This document shows, one piece after another, positions 10,716 to 18,234 of a DNA stretch of 64,000 nucleotides; position 1 is the stretch's first letter, and each line of letters begins with the position of its first letter. The stretch is taken from positions 106,231 to 170,230 of the forward strand of contig CAJTAK010000009.1 of NCBI GenBank assembly GCA_910574255.1, given 5' to 3'. The position numbers and the translations under genes are program-made. The notes under the pieces were generated by a model that saw only the letters and a program-made list of their open reading frames with translations, searched no databases and was not told where the DNA came from. This DNA is from Clostridia bacterium (lineage in GTDB: Bacteria; Bacillota; Clostridia; Lachnospirales; Lachnospiraceae).

Positions 10716-11361
10716 CTCCCAAATATGCCCGAATCACCTCCGGATGGCTCTGTATTTCCTCTGAAGTTCCCTCGGCAAGCAGCTTTCCGTATTCCAGCAC
10801 ATAGAGATAATCACAAATATCCATGACCAGCTCCATATCGTGCTCAATCATCAAGATCGTCACACCTTTATCCAGGATCTTCTTCAGCAGCTCGTCAAAT
10901 TCCGCTTTTTCCTTTGTATTCATGCCTGCCACCGGTTCATCCAACAATAAAAGCTTAGCATCACTTGCCAGGGCACGTACAATCTCCAAAAGCCTCTGAC
11001 CGCCATAGGACAGTGCGCCGGCCTGCTCGTCGGCATATTTCTCCAGGCCTACAAACCGCAGCCATTCATAAGCCATTTCCCTGGCCTGTTTTTCTTCCCT
11101 GCGGGTCGCCGGCGTTCTGAACAAATCCTTTAGATAAGAGCTTTTCAGTCTGGAATGCATTCCCACCATAACATTCTCCAATGCCGTCATTTTCCAGAAC
11201 AGATTAATTACCTGATAGGTCCGTGAAATGCCTGCCTGACAGATCTGATAGGGCCGCTTTCCCTCACTGATATGGACAAGACCACAAAAACTATGCGGAA
11301 CTGCTGACAAGAAACTCCATTTATGTGGTGCAAAGTGCAGAACGGCAATCAGCGTCATCAT
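10708..11361 (-). pseudogene. livG: 5'-truncated LivG-type ABC ATPase
   Basis: From about 11255 downward the frame is a normal LivG: PYQICQAGISRTYQVINLFWKMTALEN in outline, then the signature LSYGGQRLLEIVRALA, Walker B LLLLDEPVAGMN and LMIEHDM, ending AYLGGE. The first 70 or so residues of the family, including Walker A (GPNGAGKTT), are missing. The frame instead continues into unrelated sequence (MMTLIAVLHF to about residue 33) that includes a hairpin arm. Without Walker A it cannot be a working ATPase. The loss coincides with the edge of the foreign segment at about 11262-12641. The junction position is an estimate from where family similarity stops. Confidence 0.85.
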
Positions 11362-11379
11362 AGCTGATTGCCGTTCTGC
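11337..11379. terminator. Perfect 17-bp inverted repeat after hxlR-type gene
   Basis: GCAGAACGGCAATCAGC (11337-11353) and its exact complement (11363-11379) flank a 9-nt loop. It begins 2 nt after the regulator's stop codon. The T tract on minus is weak (ACTTTGC), so it may be a terminator or the end of the foreign segment. Confidence 0.5.
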
Positions 11380-11380
11380 T

Positions 11381-11746
11381 TTACTTAATGTAACGAAATC
11401 CCCACTTAGTCATCTCATAAAAAATGGGGAGCAAATCATGTCCCATTTCTGTCAAAGAGTATTCCACGTGTGGTGGAATCTCGTTGTATTGTATTCTGGA
11501 TACTAAACCATCTTTCTCTAATTCTCTCAAAGATGAAGCCAGCATGGTATTTGTAATGCCATCAATATTTTTGCGTAGTTCTCCAAACCGAATAGGGTCT
11601 TTAATGCACAGCTCATAGAGAATATGGAATTTCCATTTCCCTTGCAGCATCAGGAGCAGAGATGTCACAGGACAGTTGCCAGCGTCTGTGAGGATACAGG
11701 TTTTCACCTCCTGGGTGTATTCTTCATAAGTCATATCTTTATTCAT
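11381..11746 (-). CDS. HxlR-family winged-helix transcriptional regulator
   Basis: Small DNA-binding repressor or activator of the HxlR/YodB/CatR type, which often responds to quinones, aldehydes or redox stress. The 121-residue frame (start MNKDMTYEEY, 8 nt after AAAGGA; the upstream ATG overlaps that Shine-Dalgarno) has the family core: CPVTSLLLMLQGKWKFHILYEL, then FGELRKNIDGITNTMLASSLRELEKDGLV, and YSLTEMGHDLLPI. A single cysteine (in GNCPVTS) sits where redox-sensing members have theirs. It is divergent from the flavoredoxin gene, with palindromic sequence between them, so it probably controls that gene and itself. It lies inside the foreign segment. Confidence 0.9.
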   Translation of the reverse strand: MNKDMTYEEYTQEVKTCILTDAGNCPVTSLLLMLQGKWKFHILYELCIKDPIRFGELRKNIDGITNTMLASSLRELEKDGLVSRIQYNEIPPHVEYSLTEMGHDLLPIFYEMTKWGFRYIK

Positions 11747-11778
11747 ATATGGCATCCTTTCTGCTGGTATGGTCTACC

Positions 11779-11832
11779 GTACTATGTAAGAATATTCTGC
11801 GTACTTGAAGTTATCTTCAAACTAAGTATAAT
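11779..11832 (+). promoter_or_regulatory. Promoter and operator-like palindromes between hxlR-type and flavoredoxin genes
   Basis: Plus-strand TTGAAG (11805-11810), 16-nt spacer, TATAAT (11827-11832). The -35 is one half of the palindrome TTGAAGTTATCTTCAA (11805-11820). An element GTACTATGTAAG (11779-11790), similar in style to YodB-type operators, precedes it. These are the natural binding sites for the divergent HxlR protein. Confidence 0.6.
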
Positions 11833-11895
11833 AATCTTATCAGCGAAAGTCAACTGTGCTGTGCTAAACAAAATCGTGAAAGGATGGTTTTTACC

Positions 11896-12399
11896 ATGAA
11901 AGAAATCAACATTGGGCAGGCAACCGCCCTCACTTCCCCCGATCCTCTCGTCCTGGTCTGCACCCAAAAGGAGGATGGCTCCTTAAACATGGCCCCGGTG
12001 TCCTTCTTCATGTACGCTTCGTTCAATCCTCCCATGCTGGTTTTTGGGATGGGCAAGGCCGCCAACTCCGGCGAGAATATCCGCAGGACGGGCAAGGCAG
12101 TTTTGGCCACACCGGGCATTAGCCTCAAAGACACTGTTATGGCTTACGGCTCCGCAACCGGCAGTAAAACCGATAAGCTGAAAGAAACGCCCATTGCTCT
12201 CAAAACCATTGCGGGCAGCGACATCCAAATCCCAGAGGACAGCCGGGTAGCCTTTGTTGTTTCTCTGGCACAGACCGTGGAGGCTGGCGATCACTATTTG
12301 TATCTCTGTAACATTGAGAAAATGGTAGCGGATGATACCAAGGAGGCACTGTTCACCTGGGATGGTTATGCTAAGGTTGCACCTGCTCAGGAAAAATAA
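11896..12399 (+). CDS. Flavin reductase-like FMN-binding split-barrel protein (flavoredoxin type)
   Basis: Predicted flavin-binding redox protein of the flavin reductase-like domain family; cytoplasmic, exact electron partner unknown. The 167-residue frame starts MKEINIGQAT; the ATG 12 nt upstream overlaps the GAAAGGA Shine-Dalgarno and is unlikely. Typical features are the N-terminal LVLVCTQKEDGSLNMAPVSFFMYASFNPPMLVF and the NIRRTGKAVLATPG segment. It is the only small plus-strand gene in this region, is divergent from the HxlR gene and is followed by a strong terminator. The pair resembles stress-response cargo of mobile elements. The gene looks intact. Confidence 0.85.
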   Translation: MKEINIGQATALTSPDPLVLVCTQKEDGSLNMAPVSFFMYASFNPPMLVFGMGKAANSGENIRRTGKAVLATPGISLKDTVMAYGSATGSKTDKLKETPIALKTIAGSDIQIPEDSRVAFVVSLAQTVEAGDHYLYLCNIEKMVADDTKEALFTWDGYAKVAPAQEK

Positions 12400-12429
12400 T
12401 TTATCGCATTTGCAGAGTAGTCTTGCCGC

Positions 12430-12456
12430 ACGACGGCAAAAGAAAAAAGCCGTCGT
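12430..12456. repeat. Inverted repeat ACGACGGC with A-rich loop
   Basis: ACGACGGC (12430-12437) and GCCGTCGT (12449-12456) flank an 11-nt purine loop. It lies between the flavoredoxin stop and its terminator inside the foreign segment. Function unknown. Confidence 0.5.
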
Positions 12457-12485
12457 ACAAGCAGGAGTATTGTCACGCCCGGAGC

Positions 12486-12519
12486 GGCGGCTTTGAGAAA
12501 TCAGAGCCGCCACTTTTTT
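12486..12519 (+). terminator. Intrinsic terminator of flavoredoxin gene
   Basis: GGCGGCTTTGA / TCAGAGCCGCC hairpin (12486-12511, one wobble pair) with a GAAA loop, followed by ACTTTTTTG on plus. Confidence 0.85.
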
Positions 12520-12640
12520 GTTTTGGCGGCAATTAGGAGGATGCCGCCATGCGACTGCTGATAGATAGGCCCTTGTCAAAAAAAGCCTGACCTACGCAAC
12601 GGCGACCTCTACCCAGGCTTGCGAAAATAGTCGTTTCCCG

Positions 12641-12739
12641 TCTTTTAAGCGCAAGGTCAATTTCGTCCGGATTTCCGGAATCATGCCACCATCTGGTAGG
12701 CGTTTCTCTCTGCAGCCAATCAAAATATGTTGTGTTCAT
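12641..12739 (-). pseudogene. 5' fragment of a second transaldolase-family gene
   Basis: The minus-strand start at 12739 has a good Shine-Dalgarno (AAGGAAGAG) and encodes MNTTYFDWLQRETPTRWWHD followed by SGNPDEIDLALKR. This closely resembles the N-terminus of transaldolase-like proteins whose next residues are usually a GxTTNP motif. Instead the frame continues RETTIFASLGRGRRC, which is unrelated, and ends at 12533. The break marks the right edge of the foreign segment. It lies 48 nt downstream of the intact transaldolase (12787-14139), so the operon once held two transaldolase-like genes. The fragment is too short to be functional. Confidence 0.65.
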
Positions 12740-12786
12740 TTTATCTCTTCCTTTCCTTCACAGTACATTTCCCTGCCGGCAGATAC

Positions 12787-14139
12787 TCAGGCGCTCATAT
12801 ATTCCTTTAGTTCCTCATAAGTCTGTATAAACGAATTCAGTGTGGCTGTTACAGGCCCATAGGTATCAAACTCTTCCTCCGACATGCCTTCCAGCTCATA
12901 TGCTTTTTTAAAGGTCTCACTTTTCTTAAGCCGGCTTATGAGTTCTTCCGGCGGCTTCTCCTGTACCATCGGCTGATAGCACTGTTCCTGAGCATCATAA
13001 TCCGCCCATTTATCAGGGAATGAAGAAATAACAATTTCAGATTCTCTGTCTTTCGTCAATGAAGCCTCAAAATTCCATGCTCCGCGCAGAGAGGCCACTA
13101 AAATGTTGGTCTTATCCAATCTGTTTTTCAATAAAACATTGTGATAAATCTGATAGGTTACTGCCCGGCTGGCCCCTCTCGCAGTTACAGCCGCATCCGA
13201 AACCCCTGCCTTTTCCAGTTCCTCTTCTACAGGTCCGTCCAGGCGCCCTGCCATCATTACAACAAAGGAACGCTCTGCACATCCTTCCTGAATACGCTTC
13301 GCAAAAGCATAACTCTGAGCTGCACTGAAATTCACAGTAATCGTAACACCTATTCCCAGCCTGCTGACTTCTTCTACCGTCTCCAGAGCCGCCTTTGTGC
13401 CTGGTACCTTGAAAAGCACATTCGGCCGGCCGCCTAATTTTTTCTGCATATGCGAATAGGCAAACAGAATCTCTTGGGTCATGGCCTTACTGTCACGATA
13501 GCTGCAGGGATTCACTTGATAATGAACATACCCTGCTCTGTGTCCGCTTCGTTCAAATACAGCGTAGAGGGCCCGGCAGTTATTCAGTACAACCTCCATG
13601 GTCAATCTGGATATGCGGTTCTCCACAGGCTCATCCTTGTAATCTGCACAGATGCGATTGCGAATTTTATCGTAAACATCTGCCTTTTCTTTTCGTGCCA
13701 TATTTACAATCGGCGGGTTTGTGGTAACAAACATAGCTCCCCGGCGCATAGCCTTCATAATGCCCAGACCATTATCATTTCCCCAACGCACCGCCAGTTC
13801 TTTTGTATCCCCAAGCTCTGTAAGTTTTATTAAGCTGCTTGTCTTAAGGCTTTTTATCTCTTCCTCTGCTGTCTTTAAAAGTTCTGTCTCTCCCCATTTT
13901 CTCAGCAGGGCAAGGAATTTTTCTGCCTCCTTATGGGCTGCTGCTTCACATTCACTGGTGTATCCCGAAATATAATGAACCATGTAGGAGCTCAAATCCA
14001 TAGCTATTTCCGCTGTCATATAGGCATCCCTCTCATATTCCAGCAATTTTCTGACCAGCGATGCCTCCTTGGGAAATGAAGCCGCTGTAGATTGGAAAAA
14101 CAGCCGATTGCGTAAAGAAATTTGTTTTTTATCCATCAT
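12787..14139 (-). CDS. Transaldolase-family protein
   Basis: Class I aldolase-type TIM barrel predicted to move a dihydroxyacetone unit between sugar phosphates or to cleave a sugar-acid intermediate. The 450 residues are longer than classical transaldolase (220-330). A helical N-terminal region (about 1-120) precedes the barrel, where MFVTTNPPIVNMA, YVHYQVNPCSYRD, NVLFKVPGTKAALETV (with the Schiff-base lysine in FKVPGT) and VTITVNFSAAQSYAFA are seen. It follows the 2-hydroxyacid dehydrogenase by 19 nt in the IclR-linked operon. Exact substrate unknown; the long N-terminus suggests a specialised transaldolase. Confidence 0.85.
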   Translation of the reverse strand: MMDKKQISLRNRLFFQSTAASFPKEASLVRKLLEYERDAYMTAEIAMDLSSYMVHYISGYTSECEAAAHKEAEKFLALLRKWGETELLKTAEEEIKSLKTSSLIKLTELGDTKELAVRWGNDNGLGIMKAMRRGAMFVTTNPPIVNMARKEKADVYDKIRNRICADYKDEPVENRISRLTMEVVLNNCRALYAVFERSGHRAGYVHYQVNPCSYRDSKAMTQEILFAYSHMQKKLGGRPNVLFKVPGTKAALETVEEVSRLGIGVTITVNFSAAQSYAFAKRIQEGCAERSFVVMMAGRLDGPVEEELEKAGVSDAAVTARGASRAVTYQIYHNVLLKNRLDKTNILVASLRGAWNFEASLTKDRESEIVISSFPDKWADYDAQEQCYQPMVQEKPPEELISRLKKSETFKKAYELEGMSEEEFDTYGPVTATLNSFIQTYEELKEYMSA

Positions 14140-14158
14140 ATTAGACCTCTCAGCAAAT

Positions 14159-15133
14159 TTATCTTTCTATTTTATTAACCACGTTAATGGGCTCTTGCTT
14201 CTGAAATGCCTTAAGATTCTCTACAGCACAATCCATAATACGCTGCCTGCTCTCCTTGGGCGCCCATGAGATGTGCGGTGTTATAATACAATTCTTTGCT
14301 TTCAGCAGAGGATTATTCTCCCGAATCGGCTCTGTATATACCACATCCAAACCGGCAGCTGCCATCTTTCCGCTGTTCAGTGCATCTGCCACATCTTCTT
14401 CCACAATCAGCTGTCCGCGGGCATTGTTGATTAAGATAACTCCATCCTTCATCTTGGAGATATTTTCTTTGTTTATCATTCCCGTATTCTCTGGTGTAAG
14501 ATTGCAGTGAAGCGTTATGACGTCTGAATGTGCAAATAATGTATCCAGATCTACATAATCCCCAATCTCTTTGCCGGAAGCATTTGGATAAACGTCATAG
14601 GCTAATACCTTCATGCCCAATGCCTTTGCAACACGCCCCTCTGCCTGACCAATCCGGCCAAATCCTATAATCCCCATTGTCTTTCCCTCAAGCTCGATTA
14701 AAGGATAATTCCAATAGCACCAATCCTTACAATTTGCCCATTCGCCTGCATGAACAGAATCATTGTGATGGCCAATGTGATGACAAATCTCCAACAACAG
14801 TGCAATGGAAAACTGACTGACGGATGCCGTGCCGTAGGACGGTACATTGGTTACCGGGATCCCCTTTTCTGCTGCGTAGTTGTAATCAATACAGTTATAG
14901 CCTGTAGCCAGCGCACTGATAAACTTAATGCCCTGGCATGCATCTATAACCTTTTTGGTAATAGGTGTTTTATTTGTATAAACAACCTCTGCATCTCCGA
15001 TTCGGTCAATAATCTCCTGTTCGTCGGTAATGCTTGTGCGATCATATACAGTTAAATCTCCCAGCTTCTCCAACTCTCCCCAGCTCAGATCGCCTGGATT
15101 TTCTGTATAGCCATCCAATACTACAATTTTCAT
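14159..15133 (-). CDS. D-2-hydroxyacid dehydrogenase (hydroxypyruvate reductase-like)
   Basis: NAD(P)-dependent reductase of a 2-oxo acid, plausibly hydroxypyruvate to D-glycerate given the glycerate kinase in the same locus. The 324-residue frame starts MKIVVLDGYT, 9 nt after AGGAGG; an upstream in-frame ATG lacks a binding site. Visible are the Rossmann motif MGIIGFGRIGQAEGRVA (about 148-165), the catalytic Arg in LINNARGQLIVEEDVADAL, the Glu in DVVYTEPIRENNPLL and the His in CIITPHISWAPKESRQ. It sits between the TIM-barrel isomerase gene and the transaldolase. Substrate is inferred from context only. Confidence 0.9.
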   Translation of the reverse strand: MKIVVLDGYTENPGDLSWGELEKLGDLTVYDRTSITDEQEIIDRIGDAEVVYTNKTPITKKVIDACQGIKFISALATGYNCIDYNYAAEKGIPVTNVPSYGTASVSQFSIALLLEICHHIGHHNDSVHAGEWANCKDWCYWNYPLIELEGKTMGIIGFGRIGQAEGRVAKALGMKVLAYDVYPNASGKEIGDYVDLDTLFAHSDVITLHCNLTPENTGMINKENISKMKDGVILINNARGQLIVEEDVADALNSGKMAAAGLDVVYTEPIRENNPLLKAKNCIITPHISWAPKESRQRIMDCAVENLKAFQKQEPINVVNKIER

Positions 15134-15204
15134 ATAACAGTTCCTCCTACTAAAAGTTCCTAATAATTCTCTCAACACATCCTTATCTGTTTGGACTGCT
15201 GTCT

Positions 15205-16101
15205 TTAATCATCCAGCAAAGCCCATGCATGATTTAATACCCGCTTTGTATTTGCCAGAATAATATCTGCTTCCTCATCCTCAAAGGGCGATACTTCCAT
15301 AGACAGTACCATGGGATCTGCAGCATTAAAAAATCCTTCTTCCTTAAGTACTCTTAAGTAATCTAACAGCTCTTCCATATCATTGGCGCTGTTGGGAAAT
15401 CCAAAGCGCTGATGCTTGTCGCCGTAGCCCGCACACTCCTTCTTGGCTACTGCATTTCCAAAATGCAGATGTGTGATATAAGGTCTGAGAGTCCGGACAA
15501 CAAACTGCGACTTCTCATAGGTGATTGGGAAATGGCTAAGATCTGCCAGCAATCCAAAATTATTATGTGTAATTCTCATGTCTGCCGCAAACCTTGCAGC
15601 CAAAGGAGCCGGGCCGATCAGTGCTGCTTTGTCAATATCAAAGTCAAAAACCTCTAATTCTACGTTCATTCCTTTTGATGCCGCATAAGTGCAGATATTG
15701 CGGGTTGTCTTGAGAAGCTGTGCATATGCCTGTTCTTTTGTGTCTTCTGCCCACTTCCCGGACAAAAAAGCAATCCCCTTTGCTCCCAGATATTCTGCTT
15801 CGTCAATGGCTTCAATCAATGTTGCCTCTGCTTTTGCCCGTCCAGCTTCATCCAGATCATTTGGATTCAGCTTTGGTCCCAGCAGACGCGGCTGCGCTCC
15901 ATAACATACCTTCAAATGGGACTGTTCCAATAACTTTCTGCATGCTGTCCGCGATGCATCATCCGGACACCTGCATACCTCAACTGCATCAAAATAGTCG
16001 TCTTCAGCAATTCGCCGAATGACCTCTTCCTGCGGCATTCCAGGATATGACATCCATGTGATTGTTCCAATCTTAAAATACTTATGAATGGATTCCTTCA
16101 T
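15205..16101 (-). CDS. Sugar phosphate isomerase/epimerase-like TIM-barrel protein
   Basis: Xylose isomerase-like TIM barrel (AP endonuclease 2 superfamily), which includes hydroxypyruvate isomerase, inosose dehydratase and tagatose epimerase. The 298-residue frame starts MKESIHKYFK, preceded by AGAAGGG; an upstream TTG is less likely. Metal-ligand-like positions are seen in NVELEVFDFD, LLADLSHFP, THLHFGNAVAKKE and VLSMEVSPFEDEE. It is the first gene of the operon, with its own promoter at 16163-16191 and the IclR gene upstream. With the dehydrogenase and glycerate kinase it suggests breakdown of a sugar acid through hydroxypyruvate or a similar intermediate (inference). Confidence 0.85.
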   Translation of the reverse strand: MKESIHKYFKIGTITWMSYPGMPQEEVIRRIAEDDYFDAVEVCRCPDDASRTACRKLLEQSHLKVCYGAQPRLLGPKLNPNDLDEAGRAKAEATLIEAIDEAEYLGAKGIAFLSGKWAEDTKEQAYAQLLKTTRNICTYAASKGMNVELEVFDFDIDKAALIGPAPLAARFAADMRITHNNFGLLADLSHFPITYEKSQFVVRTLRPYITHLHFGNAVAKKECAGYGDKHQRFGFPNSANDMEELLDYLRVLKEEGFFNAADPMVLSMEVSPFEDEEADIILANTKRVLNHAWALLDD

Positions 16102-16162
16102 TTTTATATTCCCTTCTTTTAGTTTCAATAATTAAAATTAAATTTCATTTATTGTGTTTTTA

Positions 16163-16191
16163 TATTAGCACACTCGTTTCCAATCCGCAAT
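16163..16191 (-). promoter_or_regulatory. Promoter of the sugar-acid operon
   Basis: Minus-strand TTGCGG (16186-16191), 17-nt spacer, TAATAT (16163-16168). A short inverted repeat TTGTG...CACAA (16224-16242) lies just upstream and could bind the IclR regulator. Confidence 0.55.
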
Positions 16192-16322
16192 ATGTAATAT
16201 CATCAAAAAATATAGTTATTTTTTTGTGCATTTTTCACACAATTTTTTTACTGAAACTAAACGAAGGGCAATACAGGCTTTGAATTTACATGCGTTTCTG
16301 TCTGCTCACTGCCAGAGAAGTC

Positions 16323-16366
16323 AAAAAAACTGCCGAATTCTTATTCAGAATTCGACAGTTTTTTGG
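16323..16366. terminator. Intrinsic terminator after the IclR gene
   Basis: AACTGCCGAATTC / GAATTCGACAGTT stem (16328-16340, 16348-16360) with a 7-nt loop and T runs on both strands (TTTTTTG on minus). It ends iclR transcription. Confidence 0.85.
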
Positions 16367-16379
16367 TTTAATCCTTTTA

Positions 16380-17183
16380 CTAAACATTTAGATAGCTGAT
16401 ACCTATAACGTTGGAGAGCTCCTTTGAGATTTCTTTTAAATATTCCAATTTAGATTCAATCACCTCTGATGTCATTCGGACCGTCGGCCCTGTAACACTG
16501 ACCCCAGCAACAATTCTTCCGGAATCATTATAAACCGGATATGCAATACACCGCATACCTATCTCACTTTCTTCATCATCAATAGCATAGCCCCGGGCTT
16601 TGACGTCCGCAAGCTCTTTCAGCAAATCCTCTTTTGTGCAGATTGTATTCTCTGTATATCGGTGAAGTCCCTTCTTTTCAATCAGCATGTCAAGCTCTTC
16701 CATTGTATACTGTGTCAGCATTAACTTTCCATTACCTGTACTGTGCATGGATACTGCATTTCCTACAAACTGCTGCCCCATAAGGATTCGATTCGCTGCG
16801 CTTGCTACATCTATGTAAACCATCATCATATTGCGCTCAACAGAAATACAGGTGGATTCTCCAAAATCATTGGAAAGCTGTACCAGAAATGGATGCGTGA
16901 ATTTTTGTATCTCGATATTATTTTCATGAATATGAGCTATTCTGCAGAGCTTCAGCGTCAAAAAATACCGCATAGTTTCACTTTCCTGATCCACATATCC
17001 GCATTTCTGAAGAGAATTTAAAAAGCGCAGTGTAGTGGCTGTATTATATCCAAAATACTCTGCAATATCCATCAGACGTTTGGGCTCTTTACTTTCTGCC
17101 AGATACTCAATAATATTCAATGCTTTTTCAGATGATTGATTATATGATGTCATGTCAGTTTCTTTTTTTACTTTTCCCCTCAT
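16380..17183 (-). CDS. IclR-family transcriptional regulator
   Basis: Ligand-responsive DNA-binding protein with an N-terminal winged helix (about 15-75: SSEKALNIIEYLAES, LMDIAEYFGYNTATTLRFLNSLQKCGYV) and a C-terminal GAF-like effector domain (VYIDVASAANRILMGQQFVG, GNGKLMLTQY, ESEIGMRCIAYPVYND, AGVSVTGPTVRMT). At 267 residues it has normal length. IclR proteins usually sense a sugar acid or aromatic acid and control an adjacent operon, here the catabolic genes just downstream (16101 and below). A perfect 12-bp palindrome (17235-17246) lies in its own promoter region, suggesting autoregulation. The start at 17183 follows AGGGGGAAA; a later ATG (MTSYNQ) is possible. Confidence 0.92.
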   Translation of the reverse strand: MRGKVKKETDMTSYNQSSEKALNIIEYLAESKEPKRLMDIAEYFGYNTATTLRFLNSLQKCGYVDQESETMRYFLTLKLCRIAHIHENNIEIQKFTHPFLVQLSNDFGESTCISVERNMMMVYIDVASAANRILMGQQFVGNAVSMHSTGNGKLMLTQYTMEELDMLIEKKGLHRYTENTICTKEDLLKELADVKARGYAIDDEESEIGMRCIAYPVYNDSGRIVAGVSVTGPTVRMTSEVIESKLEYLKEISKELSNVIGISYLNV

Positions 17184-17234
17184 TTTCCCCCTATGAATCT
17201 GGATGAATTTTCCAGTTCTTTCGCTTAATCTTTT

Positions 17235-17246
17235 TGAACATGTTCA
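17235..17246. promoter_or_regulatory. Candidate IclR operator palindrome
   Basis: TGAACATGTTCA is a perfect palindrome about 50 nt upstream of the IclR gene start and adjacent to a TATACTATATA-type -10 region on minus. It is not a LexA box, because the GAAC and GTTC halves are 2 rather than 4 nt apart. Binding by the encoded regulator is inference. Confidence 0.5.
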
Positions 17247-17297
17247 TATATAGTATAGCAAACAGCTCTGTGAAAATAAAGAAAAAGTTCTGATACA

Positions 17298-18212
17298 TTA
17301 CTCCGAAATCTGAAAATGCTGATAATCCTTAAGGCTCCGCCAATCTCCACCCCAGGTAAAGCCCCGTTCCGAAAATAGCTGCCAGCACAGATCCCCATCC
17401 TTTCCAATCTTGTGGGGAAAATCCGCCTCCCGATCTGCGTAAGGTTCGCTGCCCTCCGGTGAAATATGCTCCACGCCGTCCGGATAGGTTACATAAGGGT
17501 TGTAGAAAGGATTGATGTCAATAGCCAGCCCATATGCATGCCGGGAAAGGGTCTTGCTCCCCTCTACCACACGATAGTTAAAAGCCGATGTATTATTATC
17601 TAAAATAGAGGCATGATCATCCCCGTCATAATCATCAATTAGCCGCATCTTTTCAATCTGATACCCATTTTCATAGAGGATTTGAAAAATCTCCAGAATG
17701 GATTCCGCAATGGATTCATGAACCACCAGCTCCCCCACATGGGTCTGTTCATCGAAGCCTGCATACAAAAGCCGCAGATACCGCAGATCCTCCAATGCAA
17801 TATCATCATTTTCCACATAGGAAATGCCGTTCATCCTGGCAAATACCTCCTCCGGAATCTCCTGTGCATAAAAAAGCTTTGAAGCCTCTTCCGGCGTAAG
17901 CGCCTGCTCCACAATCGTTCCGGACATACAGGTCAGGTAATCCGGCACTTCTTCCTCCGATTTAAGCATATCTGTCTGGCTGTCATTTTCGGGAGTTTCT
18001 GCATCTGACTTTTCTTTTGTATTCTGCTGCTCCTCAACTCTCCAGGCTTCCAGCTCCTCCAAGCCTGCATCCTCCCGATTGTCTGTCTGCTCCTGTTCTG
18101 GCTCCCTGTCATCCATATGATTTTCTTTCACGCATCCGCTTAACAGGCAAATAGTCATTCCTATAATAGAAATGACCATTTTTATAGAATTATTCCACTT
18201 CATCTGTTTCAC
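17298..18212 (-). CDS. M15-family D-Ala-D-Ala carboxypeptidase-like lipoprotein
   Basis: Predicted cell-surface zinc peptidase acting on peptidoglycan peptides (VanY/endolysin-like). A GTG start with GGAG 8 nt upstream gives 304 residues; the ATG three codons later has worse spacing. A lipobox LLSGC puts the lipidated cysteine at residue 27. An acidic, low-complexity linker (about 30-90) follows. The C-terminal catalytic domain carries the zinc ligands in SRHAYGLAIDINPFYNPYV (His and Asp), and the last His in DYQHFQ, with RGFTWGGDWRSLKD between them. It lies 22 nt downstream of asd and may be co-transcribed. Substrate unproven; family assignment is strong. Confidence 0.9.
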   Translation of the reverse strand: MKQMKWNNSIKMVISIIGMTICLLSGCVKENHMDDREPEQEQTDNREDAGLEELEAWRVEEQQNTKEKSDAETPENDSQTDMLKSEEEVPDYLTCMSGTIVEQALTPEEASKLFYAQEIPEEVFARMNGISYVENDDIALEDLRYLRLLYAGFDEQTHVGELVVHESIAESILEIFQILYENGYQIEKMRLIDDYDGDDHASILDNNTSAFNYRVVEGSKTLSRHAYGLAIDINPFYNPYVTYPDGVEHISPEGSEPYADREADFPHKIGKDGDLCWQLFSERGFTWGGDWRSLKDYQHFQISE

Positions 18213-18234
18213 AAAGCATTCTCCTATTTATCCC

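Larger units (their letters stand above)
11262..12641. other. Foreign segment replacing part of the catabolic operon (deletion/insertion scar)
   Basis: About 1.38 kb lies between two truncated genes: livG (5' end lost) on the left and a second transaldolase (3' end lost) on the right. It carries an HxlR regulator, a divergent flavoredoxin gene, two inverted repeats and a terminator, none related to the flanking operon. I found no clear transposase, integrase or target duplication, so the mechanism is open. Both edges are estimated from where protein similarity breaks. Confidence 0.7.

Noticed and set aside
11262..11361. MMTLIAVLHF... as a genuine N-terminus of LivG
   Set aside because: It shares nothing with ABC ATPases, encodes part of a 17-bp hairpin, and lacks Walker A. 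It is read-through of the foreign segment.
12430..12560. Integrase-like or transposon end in the foreign segment
   Set aside because: Inverted repeats are present but no recombinase gene, matching terminal repeats or target duplication could be identified, so no mobile element class is claimed.
12533..12739. 68-residue frame as a complete small gene
   Set aside because: The first 33 residues match transaldolase N-termini, and the rest is out of any family; it is better explained as a truncated gene running into foreign DNA.
17235..17246. GAACATGTTC as a second LexA box
   Set aside because: The half sites are separated by 2 nt rather than the 4 nt of the Gram-positive LexA consensus, and the gene is an IclR regulator.
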